Positions 46,690-57,163 of a stretch of 64,000 nucleotides of DNA are shown one piece after another. The DNA comes from Phytophthora colocasiae (taxonomy: Eukaryota; Oomycota; Peronosporomycetes; Peronosporales; Peronosporaceae). Numbering within the stretch: position 1 is the stretch's first letter; every line of letters starts with the position of its first letter. The position numbers were made by a program, and so were the translations under genes. The notes beneath the pieces were generated by a model, which saw nothing but the letters and a program-made list of their open reading frames with translations, made no database searches and was not told where the DNA came from. Location of the stretch: positions 1,488,001 through 1,552,000 of the forward strand of contig JAGKQI010000047.1 of assembly GCA_018806915.1 (NCBI GenBank). Reading direction: 5' to 3'.

Positions 46690-47456
46690 ATGATGTCTTC
46701 TGACCAGTACGAAGTGATCTACACGCTACGTTCCGAGTTGTTCATTAAAAAAGGACTCGGACGTTGTGCCAGTCGCCGAACCTGGATGTACGTTTACTTC
46801 CATTCCAGATTGAACGCTTTGGTCTTTTTAGTTAACCACTGGTTCTTGTTGTAGGGAAAATCTAACACCAGCGGAGAAGAAAGTGCTCCTCAAATGCAGG
46901 AAGAAAGGTGCTCGTCGAGGAGTCCTTGGCGCTCTAATGGGGGCATTGGCCATGGCTGGAGTATGGAAGATTGCAGCTCTCGGGACAGCCTTCGGGGTAG
47001 CGGGGGTGATCGGTACGTTCGTTTCCAACATTTGGAACTGCACAAAGTTTCTTCAACAACTACGTTTTATGTGTTTGTAGCTGGCGGACTACTCGGTGCC
47101 TGGATGGCGATGCGTGCTAGCCGGATGCGCCTCAAAATGGTCAAGAAGGTGCTCAAACTCCCGAGTGACAAGTCTCCACTTGCAGCTGAAGCCAGAGAAA
47201 TGTACGCAAGAGCTTCCTAGATTCTACTTCTGATGTGGAATTTTGACGTTGAGGTTGAATGTGACGTGTAGACTGAAGACAAAGCTGCCAGACAACGCTT
47301 ACGCGAAGAAGTTACTCAAGAAATCGGAGTTTGTCAGGTTGTGTTTGCTCTGGAGCGTAGATTCACGTTCTTTTAACTAACCCTGGTCTTTTCCTCCTGG
47401 ATATCAGCCAGTGGAAGGCTGACAGCCACGCACCGGAAAGCTTAAAGGACAAGTAA
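46690..47456 (+). CDS. Glycine-rich small membrane protein, copy 1
   Basis: I do not recognise the family. Five exons fit: 46690-46787, 46855-47012, 47081-47201, 47272-47337 and 47408-47456 (163 residues). It starts MMSSDQYEVIYTLRSELF. It has a LTPAEKKVLLKCRKKGARR stretch, then two short hydrophobic glycine-zipper helices (GVLGALMGALAMAGVW and AGGLLGAWMAMR), a basic KMVKKVLKLP segment and a KLPDNAYAKKLLKK tail. The last intron has a weak donor (GTTGTG) but a good CTAAC branch and CAG acceptor. The same exon plan recurs in the next gene. It may sit in mitochondrial or endosomal membranes, which is inference only. An upstream in-frame extension to 46615 is possible. Confidence 0.65.
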
Positions 47457-47840
47457 AAGATCATAGCGCATTCAATGTGGAGAGACAAGCAACAGCCTAC
47501 GAATCCGCAATATTTCTGCAATTTAATACACTTCTGTATTTCGTGAAACTCTTGCAAATTTGTCCATACAAAAACAAGTAGATATACGTAGGCTGCAATG
47601 AAAACATTAGCGATAACGTAAAAATGTCAACGAAGTCTTCAAAGAGTACTACATGTACCACGTGCTGCCCAGATTTAACACATTCATTCCTGAAACGGAC
47701 ACCTGTTTCTGACGTTTACCGGCACTCCTGCCAACAAACATTCCGTGCATGGTTGAAACGAAGCCCCCACCTTTCTCCACATTCCAATTTCCCAGCCACA
47801 ACTCAAGTCAGTGCTCACCTCCACGATGACGTTCTCCAAA

Positions 47841-48535
47841 ATGTCCTCCGAGCAGTACGAGGTCATGTACACGCTCCGTTCCGGACTGTTCAACAAACAC
47901 GAAGATTCCATTCGTCCTGGTCCGTTTGAGGGCCCCCGAGGCTTTGGTCGCAGTTGGATGTACGTATGAATGCACCACTTTTAAAGTCTTGAAGTGCTGA
48001 TAACTTCCGTTGAATGTAGGAAAATGGACCTTTCACCAGCGGAGAGAGATATTTTCCTCAAATACCGACAGAAAGGGAAACAGACTGCCGCCGCTGGTGG
48101 ACTACTAGGAGCGACTACAATGGCTGGCATTTGGAAGCTGGCTGCGTTACGCAGAGGAGTGGGCATCACCGGAGTGATTGGTGAGTTTTAAGTATATTCG
48201 AGATTTTGGTAGATTCTAACATTTTCCATTAAAAAACAGTCGGTGGTGTGATCGGCGCTGGGATATTGATGCGTGGCCGCGGAATTCAATGAGAAATGGT
48301 CACGGAGATGTTGCGGCTTCCTGTGGAGAAGTCTCAACGAGCGGCCCAGGCTAGAGAGATGTACGTAGATATTTGTTTTCTACAGTTGAGATGGAGCATT
48401 CTGACATGGTTTCATCGATGAATGATCTTGTACTACTGTAGTCTGCAGACGAAGCTCCAGCACAACGCGTTCGCTCAGGAACTACTGAAAGATTCGGGAT
48501 TCCCACTGAATCAAGATCCTTTCAATCAGGATTAG
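47841..48535 (+). pseudogene. Glycine-rich small membrane protein, copy 2 with TGA
   Basis: This is a tandem paralogue of the gene at 46690, with exons at 47841-47959, 48020-48180, 48240-48360 and 48442-48535. Matching blocks are MSSEQYEVMYTLRSGLF, LSPAERDIFLKYRQKGK, AAAGGLLGATTMAGIWK, VGGVIGAGILMRGRG, EMVTEMLRLP and KLQHNAFAQELLKDSGF. A TGA at 48290-48292 lies in the third exon between RGIQ and EMVTE, where copy 1 reads RMRLKMV. All other joins keep frame across the full length. It is thus a recent pseudogene, a readthrough case or a sequence error. Confidence 0.65.
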
Positions 48536-48867
48536 AAAAAAATACGAACAAATGTCCGGTGTATCGTTCGGGACAAATGATTCGTTCCTTCAGCGCTCAA
48601 CCATATCATATGAGGCATGTGATAGTCCGCCGCTAGCTTAAACTACCATAATATCGCTGTATGGTAGTTGAGAGCGTAGATTATTTTGAGGGTCGTATAC
48701 GGGTCGGGTCGGGACTTTTGCTCGGGTGTTTTTCCAGACCCAAACTACCGACCCGACCGAAACAAGCTATTCGTTCCAAATCGATTCCTGTTAACGTGAA
48801 TGTGGTACCGATAGCGCTGATAGAGTGCTTATGCAAGACCTACATTGTGCAAGCTCGTGAAGCTTAG

Positions 48868-50766
48868 CTGGTTTCTTCGTCACGCCCCTCGCCCTCATAG
48901 TCAAAGGAAAAAGATGGTTTCTTCGTCACGCCCCTCGCCCTCATAGTCAAAGGAAAAATCGGGCTCGTCACCTTCACCTTCATCACCGTCGCTGTCGGTG
49001 CCGCGATCGTCCTCTCCGTCGCTACCACTGCTGCTGCTGCTATCGGCACTACCACCGTTTTCGTCAACTTCTTCAGCCAAAACAACTTCATCTTCGCTCT
49101 CGGAGTCTGAGAGTCCTTCAACCTGAAGTAGATCGATCGGCAGCGGAATCCCCGATTCGTCCTCAGGTACTGGTGTTGCTTCGTCGTTCGTAGTTTTACG
49201 GTTCTTCTTGCCTTTTTTCTTACTCTTGCGCTTTTTTTAATTCTTTGCCGCACCTTTCTTTCTTCAACCAGCAGCAACGTTGGCGATCTTTGCGACGTAA
49301 TCCTGTGAAATACGTCGGATTGTGGCCACGAATGTGACTATGTTGGGGTGTGGACTAAAGGCGCTGTTTAGCTCACGATGAAATCGCTCTAAAGGATTAT
49401 TTGTTCGCGCCACTACGTCGCGGTCGAAGCCGTGCACGTTCCACTCCTCAATGTTGTAGCGTTCTAGCCATGTCGCTCTGAAGTAGCCCCAAAAATGAGT
49501 CCATTTTGTAAGAGAGTAGTCAATTCCCTTAGATGCACAACGAGCGCGAATCTCTTTCTTCACCCACTTGATACCTTTGTGAGGAACCAACACCGGATCG
49601 ACGATCGTCAGCATATCAATAACACCTCGAGTCATAGATATCTGGATTTCTTCCTCTGGTATGTGTAGGATCTGCTTCATCCGACGACGAAGTGCTTGCT
49701 TCCAATGGAAGAGGCACCCGATTATCAGCGCGTTTTCGAATTGTTTCTGACAAGCTTTGATCAATTGCTTCTCGAAGTCGCAAATGATTTCACTCGGAGA
49801 CAACTTCTCCCCAGTGTCTCGGTAAATGAGTTCAAGTATGTCAAAGTACATATCTTCGGTCTTACCAGTGCACAAGACAAAATAGACTGGTACGTTGATT
49901 TCAGAGGCCCGGTCGTGAACCATGACTACGACGCATTGCTTGAACCCTCTAGGTACGCAGCGAAAGGTGCCATCTACAAAAATGGTCACGCTGTGGTACA
50001 TCAAAAGCTGACGAAGCTCCGGGTGGGCCCACCCAACGATTCTTTGAGGCTTGTCTTTGGGGTCTGGACTTGGACGAGAAACGTGGAACTGAAAAAACTT
50101 AACTTCTTCCCCTCAACCATTGAAAGCGGTGGAACTTCAATCATACCGAGAAGATGTGATCCGTAATGCTTACGACGAGTCCGATAAACCCGGCTGGTTA
50201 CCTGTTCTTCGGACAATCCTGTGCGAGATACATCATCATCTGGATAGTAGCTATCACTCACCTCTTTCCATATTTCGTGCACAGGTTTTGTGAGATCCAA
50301 GATGCTCAATGTATCAACCATTTCCTTCATTTTTCGTGTCACATCCAAAGTATCGCTGGTTTCGTGCTGTACAGAAGCACATGTATGCTCATTGATAACA
50401 ACCTTTCCGCCTGTAGGATGCACGTCCAGCCGAGCCTTGCATTCAGTTCTGCGGTACACACTGCATCGTAGCGTGATTTTCTTCTTGGAGCTCTAGCCTT
50501 TTGTGTATCGATAGCCTCTATAGTGCAGACATGTTTTTCCCTTCCCACGCCCTTTCGACTTCTTGGACTCTCGAGATGAAGATGGTACTTCCTGGTGCGA
50601 GGAGCTCGACTGACGGGTCATGGACACAAAATACTTGAGCCAGCAAGCTCAGCTTTGGCAACGCCAATACGTTTAACCTAGCTAGACACGTGGCTTTCTT
50701 GGCGTTGTATCTTGTTGTTGAGGAAGTCGCGAAGGTGGTTTTCTTTTGGTTCGACAGGAGTTGCAT
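48868..50766 (-). pseudogene. MULE transposase (2.3-kb element)
   Basis: It reads from ATG 50766 through several frames. The N-terminal region has a FLYWCH-type zinc finger (YRRTECKARLDVHPTGGK, then INEHTC; 50459-50350). The DDE core (50004-49264) has IFVDGTFRCVP (first Asp), IICDFEKQLIKA (second Asp), GCLFHWKQALRRR (C/H motif) and NNPLERFHRELNSAF (Glu). The C-terminus, in another frame, is Lys-rich then very acidic, with DYEGEGRDEET twice. Frame changes near 50520, 50010 and 49260 break the gene. No SWIM finger is visible, unlike the larger element. Confidence 0.75.
48872..48955. repeat. 42-bp tandem duplication in transposase 3' end
   Basis: GGTTTCTTCGTCACGCCCCT and the next 22 bases occur twice back to back. 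On the minus strand each copy encodes the acidic peptide DYEGEGRDEET, with an in-frame 14-codon period. Confidence 0.8.
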
Positions 50767-51119
50767 GTGTTGCCACTAAGAGTCGCCACTAAGAATAGCC
50801 GAACCAGATCATGCACTCCTGCACCTGCAGCTGTCAGCACACCAGAAAGATGACCTGCATATTCTGTCGTTTCATCGCTTCAAGGTATCTTCGTCCCGAC
50901 CAAAAGTCCCGACCCGACCCGAACGACACGATTTGTAATACCGACCTAAACTCCCGTTCCGACCCAAATACGACCCCCAAAAAAGTCTACCGTTGAGAGC
51001 TGTGTAAACATCTTCTTGATTTTATTTCAATGCCTAGTTGCATTTTGTGTTAGTAAGTGCCGTAATGCCAAGATTTTGGGCGGCACCCTATTGACGATTT
51101 ACATCGTAACTTAGCTGCA

Positions 51120-51332
51120 ATGATGGCTGAGAAACAGACTGCAGTTATTCATTTGCAACAAAAGCGGCAAACAAGACAAAAGTTCGGGATTCGAGAATCG
51201 CCAGGAATTAATCGAGAAACCGGTTTCGACATTTTACCCACATGGACAAACTGTATTCATGAAGAGCTCGTAATGGAGCTTGAAGGATTGAGGGAAATAT
51301 GCATACCTGACCACGAACGTCACTATCACTGA
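51120..51332 (+). other. Short unassigned ORF
   Basis: Seventy codons from ATG, with the peptide start MMAEKQTAVIHLQQKRQTRQ. No family is recognised. It lies just right of the Mutator-like element and left of a bZIP-paralogue relic, and could be the N-terminal relic of that paralogue or chance. Confidence 0.2.
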
Positions 51333-51442
51333 TCACGCTGTGTTCCCCCCACATGTTTCGAGGTGGAAATGCAGCTGACAATGCACATGCCAGAGGTATA
51401 CACATCGTAGGTGACAAATTACTGGACGTCGACAGACTATGA

Positions 51443-51625
51443 ATGAGTAGTTGGGACGCAACACTACACAGTTTCCACAGTGACGAATACGTCCGTTTTG
51501 TCCTTGTACTCGTAGTATTGGAGTCATTGGAGGACGTGGCTCGAGTGTTTGAGAAAGCAACGATTTCCTCTGACTTCCAGTGGAGTGAGTTCATAACGAA
51601 GACAACTACATCACTTGGCTCTTGA
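51443..51625 (+). pseudogene. Relic of a bZIP-gene paralogue (C-terminal part)
   Basis: The segment LESLEDVARVFEKATISSDFQ aligns with TSLENVSVVFDRALVTVDFQ at the end of exon 1 of the bZIP gene 1 kb downstream. Where that gene has the splice donor CAG|GTGAG, this copy reads CAGTGGAG, so the donor is lost. No basic region is seen upstream. It is a decayed tandem duplicate. Confidence 0.55.
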
Positions 51626-51807
51626 TTGTGCGTTTCGTTAGAAACGTAATCTTGGTAACGTTTGAGCTTTGGCCTTGGATTATGGGACTTTTTTGTTGAT
51701 GCAAGATTGTTTCTTGATCACTCAACGGGCGTCGAAGAACACCGTTATGGGCACTTTGTTTTTTGCTACTCAAAGCAATAACCGTCTTCCAGTCCTACCA
51801 GTCGACT

Positions 51808-53057
51808 ATGAACGGCTTTCTCACCCCTCCCAACAACCAGCTCCTGAGTGAACAAGTGATCTCTCGAGTGGTGCAACGCAAAAAGCGGTACAGCGATATC
51901 AGCTCAAACGTTATCCAAGAATCGAAGCGGGTCCGATCCAAGATACGAAGGACCACTGATGTAGTGGAGACGACGGATATTAAAGAGCTGCTTAAACTCA
52001 GCCAAACCCTCGAGCGAGAGCGTCGTCGAGTCAACCAGGCGCGATACCGGAAGAAGCAGAACGACCGCGTCCTAACACTTGAGAAGGAGACGGAAAAACT
52101 AAAACAACAGATTGAGAAATTGACAGAGCGCAAACGCGTTGCAATTTCCGGCTTTCAGCCTAGCGCGAGAATTTGGGACGTAGCACTGGAGTATGTCCGT
52201 CTCTTTGGTAACCCTTCTTGTTCCACCAAGAAGTTCTTTAGCTCTACGATGAGTTCCGACGTGATGTTCAATTCAGAGCACGGCATTAAGTCAATTATGT
52301 GGAGTTGGCGCTGTTTGAGCCAGTGGTTTCAAGACTTGGAGATGGAGCTGGAGTCTGTGACGAAAATGAACCCAGAGACCCTTGTGGTTTCCACGACAAC
52401 CAGCTTCACCATGACGAAAGACACACTATCACGAGTATTCCCGAACTTGGTCAACAACAGCGCGCTGGCATCGAAGCTTCTAGGTCAACGCATTACTATG
52501 CAAGGCCGGACACATCTGCAGTGGGATGAAACTATCAATCAAGTGAAGAGAGCCAACAGTTGGTTTGATCTGCTCTCTCCGATGTTGCGTCTACTGACGT
52601 CACTGGAGAACGTCTCTGTGGTGTTTGATCGGGCTCTCGTTACCGTCGACTTCCAGGTGAGATCGACGTACAAAGCGTAAAACAAAGCGAGAAAAAATAC
52701 ATTTTGGCAATACTTGTAGCACCTCCTTACCTGCTCGATTCAACTACTTAATAGACAACTACAGTCACTCCAGGGCTCATTGGTGTCGTCATTCAAGAAA
52801 AAAAAACTAATCAATTGTTCGGTATTTTGTGGTATCTGTTTTGCTTCCTCGACACTTTTCAGCCTTGTCGAATAAAATGTGTTTTTGTGGGGAATCCATT
52901 CCATCAGAAATGGATTTTACTACAATGGAGAGTGCAAACCGCAGTAACCTTCCATGCCCATGGAGACTTCGACTTGGCATTAACTTTCGAGTTTACCAGC
53001 GTGCCAACCAGCTTGATTTCAAACGTCACTGTAGACAAGCTCAAGACTAAACCTTAA
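51808..53057 (+). CDS. bZIP transcription factor (oomycete type)
   Basis: Two exons (51808-52656 and 52863-53057) give 347 residues. The basic region is at about 70-85 (RERRRVNQARYRKKQ) with Asn76. The standard N-x-x-A-A-x-x-S/C-R is changed to N-Q-A-R-Y-R-K-K, a form I associate with oomycete-expanded bZIPs. A short leucine zipper follows (about 88-106; VLTLEKETEKLKQQIEKL). The rest is a conserved alpha/beta-looking C-terminal domain with ILLQWRVQTAV near the end. It is a nuclear DNA-binding protein. Target sites may differ from canonical bZIPs because of the basic-region change. The ATG at 51808 is the first in frame. The exon join (CAG|GTGAGA ... TTTTCAG|CCT) keeps frame. Confidence 0.75.
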
Positions 53058-53230
53058 AGTCCAAATAGTAATCCGGTAACCAGCCTGTCAATTTAATTTT
53101 ACTCGCTGAGCTAACCAACTCTGTCTCAACTCTGAGGTTGTTCATCGTTTGGGCAGTATTTTTTTGTTTACAAGTTCTGATGTGCATGTGAAGAATTATG
53201 CACAACAATAAAAATACCAAACACGTGTAT

Positions 53231-54838
53231 CAGTGCGCGCGGAAAATATAGCCGAAAACTCGGGGTTTTGCATTATTTTGTCAAATCAAACGCTTTGAAG
53301 CCAAGCGTTTTAGCCAATAACAAGCAGTTCTTGGCGGTCATTTTGCGGTGCCGCTTGCGTCAATCGGACTTGTGGGGGCCAAGCTACAGTCAAAAATCTA
53401 CCGGGAGCGGGGGAGTCCAAGCGCGAAAAAGATAGACCAGGTAAGTGTTTATTTGTCCGACAGTGTTATTAGAGTCAATTAGGTGTTCTAATCTATTGCT
53501 ACTGCTTCTTTAGTGATCAATCTTGCGGCCGTCGGCCTTGTGGACTTTTAGGCAGCGAGTTTTCATCGAGCGAACAAGACTTTCCAACGTTGACACAGGT
53601 ATCGCGTTCCAGGCGGTCTTGATAGCCTCGATCAGCTCGCTCTTACTGTCATATTGCTTCCGTTGATGTATACAGCCCGAGCAAGAATTCCCACAGATTT
53701 TCGATAGGATTTAGGTCTGGAGACTTGGCCGGCCACCACATCACCTTGACTTTGTTGTCCTTCAAAAACTCTTTAGCAACTTTTGCAGTGTGGATGGAGG
53801 CGTTATCTTGTTGAAATTCAAATCGTAGGCCGTGATTCAAGTGCGCAAAAGGAAACAAATAGTCCCCCAGCGTGTCGATGTACTTTTCTGCGTTCTGCTT
53901 GCCTTCTAGGAAAGCCAGATCAGACTTACCCTTGGCACTAAAAGGGGCCCAGATGAGCACGCCCCCACCACCCGACTGACGCTTAGAGAATATCTGCTTG
54001 TCCTTTCTTAGATCTCTCCAATAGTATTGGTAGCCATCAGGGCCATCGAGGTTAAATTTCTTCTCGTCTGAGAAGATTACACGTCCCCATTTGTCGCCGT
54101 GTTCAACATGTTGAAGTGCCCACTTCAACCTGGCTGCAATGTGCGCAGCCGTGAGCACAGGGCTCGACACTCTCTTCTCGTGGACCATGTTCTCGGAGTT
54201 GTGTAACACCTCCTGCACCCGACGGACCGAGATGGGCAGCTGCAGCCCGTCTTTGAGCTGCCTAGCGCTCACACCAGTCTTTGATGCCTCACGAAGGAGA
54301 CGACGCTCAGCAGCAATAGTCAGCTTTCTGGGCCTTCCTGAGCTCTTCTTCGAGCCATACGACTCTGGATCATTCAGGAAGCTTTTTACGACCTTCCATG
54401 ACCGCCCTGCACGTGCTGCGATAGCGCTGACGGACAGCCCGCACTCTTGGTGAGCGAGAATCTTACCCTTCTCGATGTCTGTTAACGGCTTGCCTCTCCC
54501 CATCTACAGAAATCAACAAGAAGCCCACCATTAGCAACCACCGGTTAGGACATCTACACGCTGCGATAAGAGACGCTAAAACGCGTAGATGGCGGCGAAG
54601 GCGACGTCAAACTGGAGCAAACGCCTACCTGGTCTATCTTTTTCGCGCTTGGACTCCCCCGCTCCTGGTAGATTTTTGACTGTAGCTTGGCCCCCACAAG
54701 TCCGATTGACGCAAGCGGCACCGCAAAATGACCGCCAAGAACTGCTTGTTATTGGCTAAAACGCTTGGCTTCAAAGCGTTTGATTTGACAAAATAATGCA
54801 AAACCCCGAGTTTTCGGCTATATTTTCCGCGCGCACTG
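53231..54838. mobile_element. Tc1-type transposon with 213-bp inverted repeats
   Basis: The inverted arms 53231-53443 and 54625-54838 are nearly identical. They start CAGTGCGCGCGGAAAATATA and end at CCAGGTA. TA follows the right end (54839-54840) and TA precedes the left end with one extra T, fitting a TA target site. A minus-strand DD34E transposase lies inside. The right end is 76 bp from the stop of the TPR gene, so the insertion may lie in its 3' UTR. Confidence 0.88.
53510..54503 (-). pseudogene. Tc1-family DD34E transposase
   Basis: It starts MGRGKPLTDIEKGKIL with a paired-type helix-turn-helix N-terminus (SVSAIAARAGRSWKVV) and a GRPRK hook. The catalytic triad is visible: IFSDEKKFNL (Asp), FQQDNASIHTAKV (Asp) and SPDLNPIENLW (Glu), with 34 residues between the second Asp and the Glu. 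The frame is intact for 284 codons (to 53649). It then breaks right after ENLW. The remaining C-terminus is recognisable in other frames down to a stop at 53510-53512, so about two small indels inactivated it. The rest of the element is well preserved. Confidence 0.85.
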
Positions 54839-54914
54839 TATGTAAAGCAATGACAACCTCAAATAGTATATCCTGATAAGCGAACTCACTACAAGATTTT
54901 GTGGATTAAATGCA

Positions 54915-56084
54915 TCATGAGCGCTCTACAAATCGCGTACTACTGCTACCGTTATTGCTGTAAGCCAAAGGGAGTTTCGTGGGGTATTCTTCTTTCGCTC
55001 GAATCGCCTTCTTTGTCTTCTTTTTCTGGATAACCAGCGTTTTTATCCCTGTAGCCTGATTTCCTCGAGAACTGGCAATAGCAGGAAGGGAAATACCGTC
55101 TCCACGAGTCCCAGCAGTGCGAATCTTGCTGGCCATATTCCGTTTTGCACTCAATAGCGAGTTCTGCAGCGTAATTACGATCCCGTGCGCCTCCCCGAGA
55201 TACGTCGAGGTGATCTCCATCCCTTTCTTGTACGACTGTAAACTTAGATCCCAACACTTTAGGAACTCCTGCTCGACGCCCACATTGTGGTACGCAATAC
55301 CCAGTACTGCTACACGATCCAACTTGATGTTTGGGTCGATTTTATCTCCTTTTTTACCGCCAAGACCCTTCCGTGTAGGGCTCGATGTACCATCAACTCG
55401 ACCAAGTTGAAGCTCCTCATGAAGGAAGATTAAAGCCGATTGAGCGTGTCCCAAAGCGCTTTGATGCTTGCCAAGCTGTGAGAGTACAGCGCACATATTA
55501 AGGTGCGTATCTGCCTTGTTGGGTAGATTATCCAGCCGAGATTCAATCTTGAGCGCTTCCGTCAGATACGTGAGAGCTTTGTGTAAATTTCCCTGTCGAC
55601 GGTAGTAACACGCCAAGTTATTGAGTGTCACGGCGCGTCCTGCTGGTTGTCGCTCCGTCAGGATCTCAGCCTTCTTAAGAAGCTCCAATACCACACGGAA
55701 CTCCTCCTGTTGTAAGTAAGTCATGGCCAAGAGGTTGCACATTTCGCCTACAGTTCGACAAGATGTCCACACCTCGTCACTGTCAGCACCGAAAAAGTGC
55801 TGTCTCAATACAAGCCCCTTCTCCATGCACTCGAGAGCGTCCGTGTATCTCCCTTCTTCTTGGAGTTGCGCGCACTTATCATCTAATCGTTGTAGTGCCA
55901 CCAGTTCCCTTTGGTTTTCAATGAAATGGGTCTCTTCCAATTGGTCCAACTCGTTCAATTGTTTTGAAAAAGCTGGAGATTTCGTCTCTTCAACTGCTGG
56001 ATCAGTCTGTAAGTTGTTCGACACGATATCTAGTTGCTCTGGACTCGCATCATTGCCCATACCTGGCGTGGTCTCTCCGTCCAT
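54915..56084 (-). CDS. Tetratricopeptide-repeat protein
   Basis: 389 residues from ATG 56084; the open frame extends upstream without another ATG. The N-terminus is acidic. TPR-like helix pairs lie at about 68-105 (QLQEEGRYTDALECMEKGLV), 150-186 (NLACYYRRQGNLHKALTYL), 192-226 (HLNMCAVLSQLGKHQSALGH) and 262-296 (GIAYHNVGVEQEFLKCWDLS). The C-terminal tail is basic (KKKTKKAIRAKEE). The layout resembles kinesin-light-chain-type or flagellar TPR adaptors, but I cannot name an orthologue. It is divergent from the methyltransferase gene, with 278 bp between start codons. A Tc1 element sits just behind its 3' end. Confidence 0.75.
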   Translation of the reverse strand: MDGETTPGMGNDASPEQLDIVSNNLQTDPAVEETKSPAFSKQLNELDQLEETHFIENQRELVALQRLDDKCAQLQEEGRYTDALECMEKGLVLRQHFFGADSDEVWTSCRTVGEMCNLLAMTYLQQEEFRVVLELLKKAEILTERQPAGRAVTLNNLACYYRRQGNLHKALTYLTEALKIESRLDNLPNKADTHLNMCAVLSQLGKHQSALGHAQSALIFLHEELQLGRVDGTSSPTRKGLGGKKGDKIDPNIKLDRVAVLGIAYHNVGVEQEFLKCWDLSLQSYKKGMEITSTYLGEAHGIVITLQNSLLSAKRNMASKIRTAGTRGDGISLPAIASSRGNQATGIKTLVIQKKKTKKAIRAKEEYPTKLPLAYSNNGSSSTRFVERS

Positions 56085-56362
56085 TGCCAATGCTAGAGTG
56101 CCACTATGCACATGAAGGGGTGCGCTTCAACAATAAAATTAGACATGGCTACACAGAATAATTACTGTTGTACTCACTTCAGTTTCAAAATTAGCGTCTA
56201 CAATCAACAAATACCCTTCAATTTTGCATAATTTGAAACGCCGCAATCTATTTGAGAATACTCTCAAAACCAATAAACCTGTTGAAACCACTCTTTTAGT
56301 CCACAGAGATGTGTTTATAACGGTCAGACACCAGTCGAATATCACCTTGGAAGTGCGTGGCA

Positions 56363-57163
56363 ATGGGGTCTATTACGCGCAATGAGGTCGTCGCCGCTGT
56401 GCAGGAACAACAAGTCAGCAACAACGACGAAGTCAAGCAGGACCAGGACCAGGAGGAAGAGCATGCGACAACAATCGTCCCGTTGCGCGTGCGAGTCGAC
56501 GACGAATTACAATCCGAAACGCTACTGGAGTTCGAGTGCGACTGGGCACCAGGAATCGGCGGCTCCGTCTGGACTAGTGGCGAGCTCTTAGCTGCGCATC
56601 TGGAACTACAACGCGAGCATTACCGATCGATTTTCGATGGCGCCCGCGTGCTGGAACTGGGCAGTGGAACAGGTTATGTTGGCCTCATGATCGCCGCCTG
56701 CTTTAAACCGTCACACGTGTACCTGACGGACTTGTCAACGCACTTAAATGGACTACACCGCAATATAGAACGTAACGCTGGGGCCCTGCGTGCCGGTGTG
56801 CAGGTTCACGTCTCGGAGCTGAGCTGGGGTAGTGTGGAGCAGGAGACGAGTCTTCTGGAGTCGATCGCCGCGACAAGCGACGGTAAAGTTGAAGACGCTC
56901 CACAGGTGGATGTTATCCTGGGCACCGACGTAGCATATCTGCGGGAACTGTACGATCCCTTGCTGCACACTATGAACCGTTTGGCAACTTCCCGCACGCT
57001 GATTCTACTGGGTTTGAACCGTGCCGACACGCGACTCACATTCTTCCGACAACTTGAGAGGGATGGCTTCGAGTACTACAAGATCCCGGACTTGAAGCTC
57101 CCGCAGGAATACTGGGGGCGCGACTTTGGATTATTCGAGATCCGTCGCACCCGGCAGGACTGA
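56363..57163 (+). CDS. METTL21-type protein methyltransferase
   Basis: 266 residues, intronless. The Methyltransf_16 pattern is clear: WAPGIGGSVWTSGELLAAHL, then SAM motif I VLELGSGTGYVGL (about 95-107), YLTDLSTHLNGLHRNIERN (acidic loop and N), VDVILGTDVAYLRELYDPLL (post-motif with D-x-x-Y) and LGLNRADTRLTFFRQL. The family transfers methyl groups to lysine or histidine in chaperones and translation factors in the cytosol. The substrate here is not predictable. The N-terminal 35 residues are Gln/Glu-rich. The ATG at 56363 is the first in frame. Confidence 0.82.
   Translation: MGSITRNEVVAAVQEQQVSNNDEVKQDQDQEEEHATTIVPLRVRVDDELQSETLLEFECDWAPGIGGSVWTSGELLAAHLELQREHYRSIFDGARVLELGSGTGYVGLMIAACFKPSHVYLTDLSTHLNGLHRNIERNAGALRAGVQVHVSELSWGSVEQETSLLESIAATSDGKVEDAPQVDVILGTDVAYLRELYDPLLHTMNRLATSRTLILLGLNRADTRLTFFRQLERDGFEYYKIPDLKLPQEYWGRDFGLFEIRRTRQD

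Larger units (their letters stand above)
48676..50991. mobile_element. 2.3-kb Mutator-like element with 9-bp target duplication
   Basis: GTTGAGAGC flanks the element on both sides (48667-48675 and 50992-51000), the 9-bp duplication typical of Mutator elements. The terminal inverted repeats start GTAGATTATTTTGAGGGTCG on the left and, reversed, GGTAGACTTTTTTGGGGGTC on the right. They include GGGTCGGGTCGGGAC blocks near 48704 and 50905. A minus-strand transposase fills the middle. The perfect duplication suggests a fairly recent insertion, yet the transposase frame is broken. Confidence 0.88.

Noticed and set aside
48704..50920. GGGTCGGGTCGGG blocks as interstitial telomeric repeats
   Set aside because: They are not the TTTAGGG-type repeat. 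They lie inside the two terminal inverted repeats of a MULE and are explained by it.
53231..54838. Tc1 inverted repeats as a hairpin regulatory region of the bZIP or TPR gene
   Set aside because: TA flanks, 213-bp arms and a DD34E transposase between them identify a transposon.
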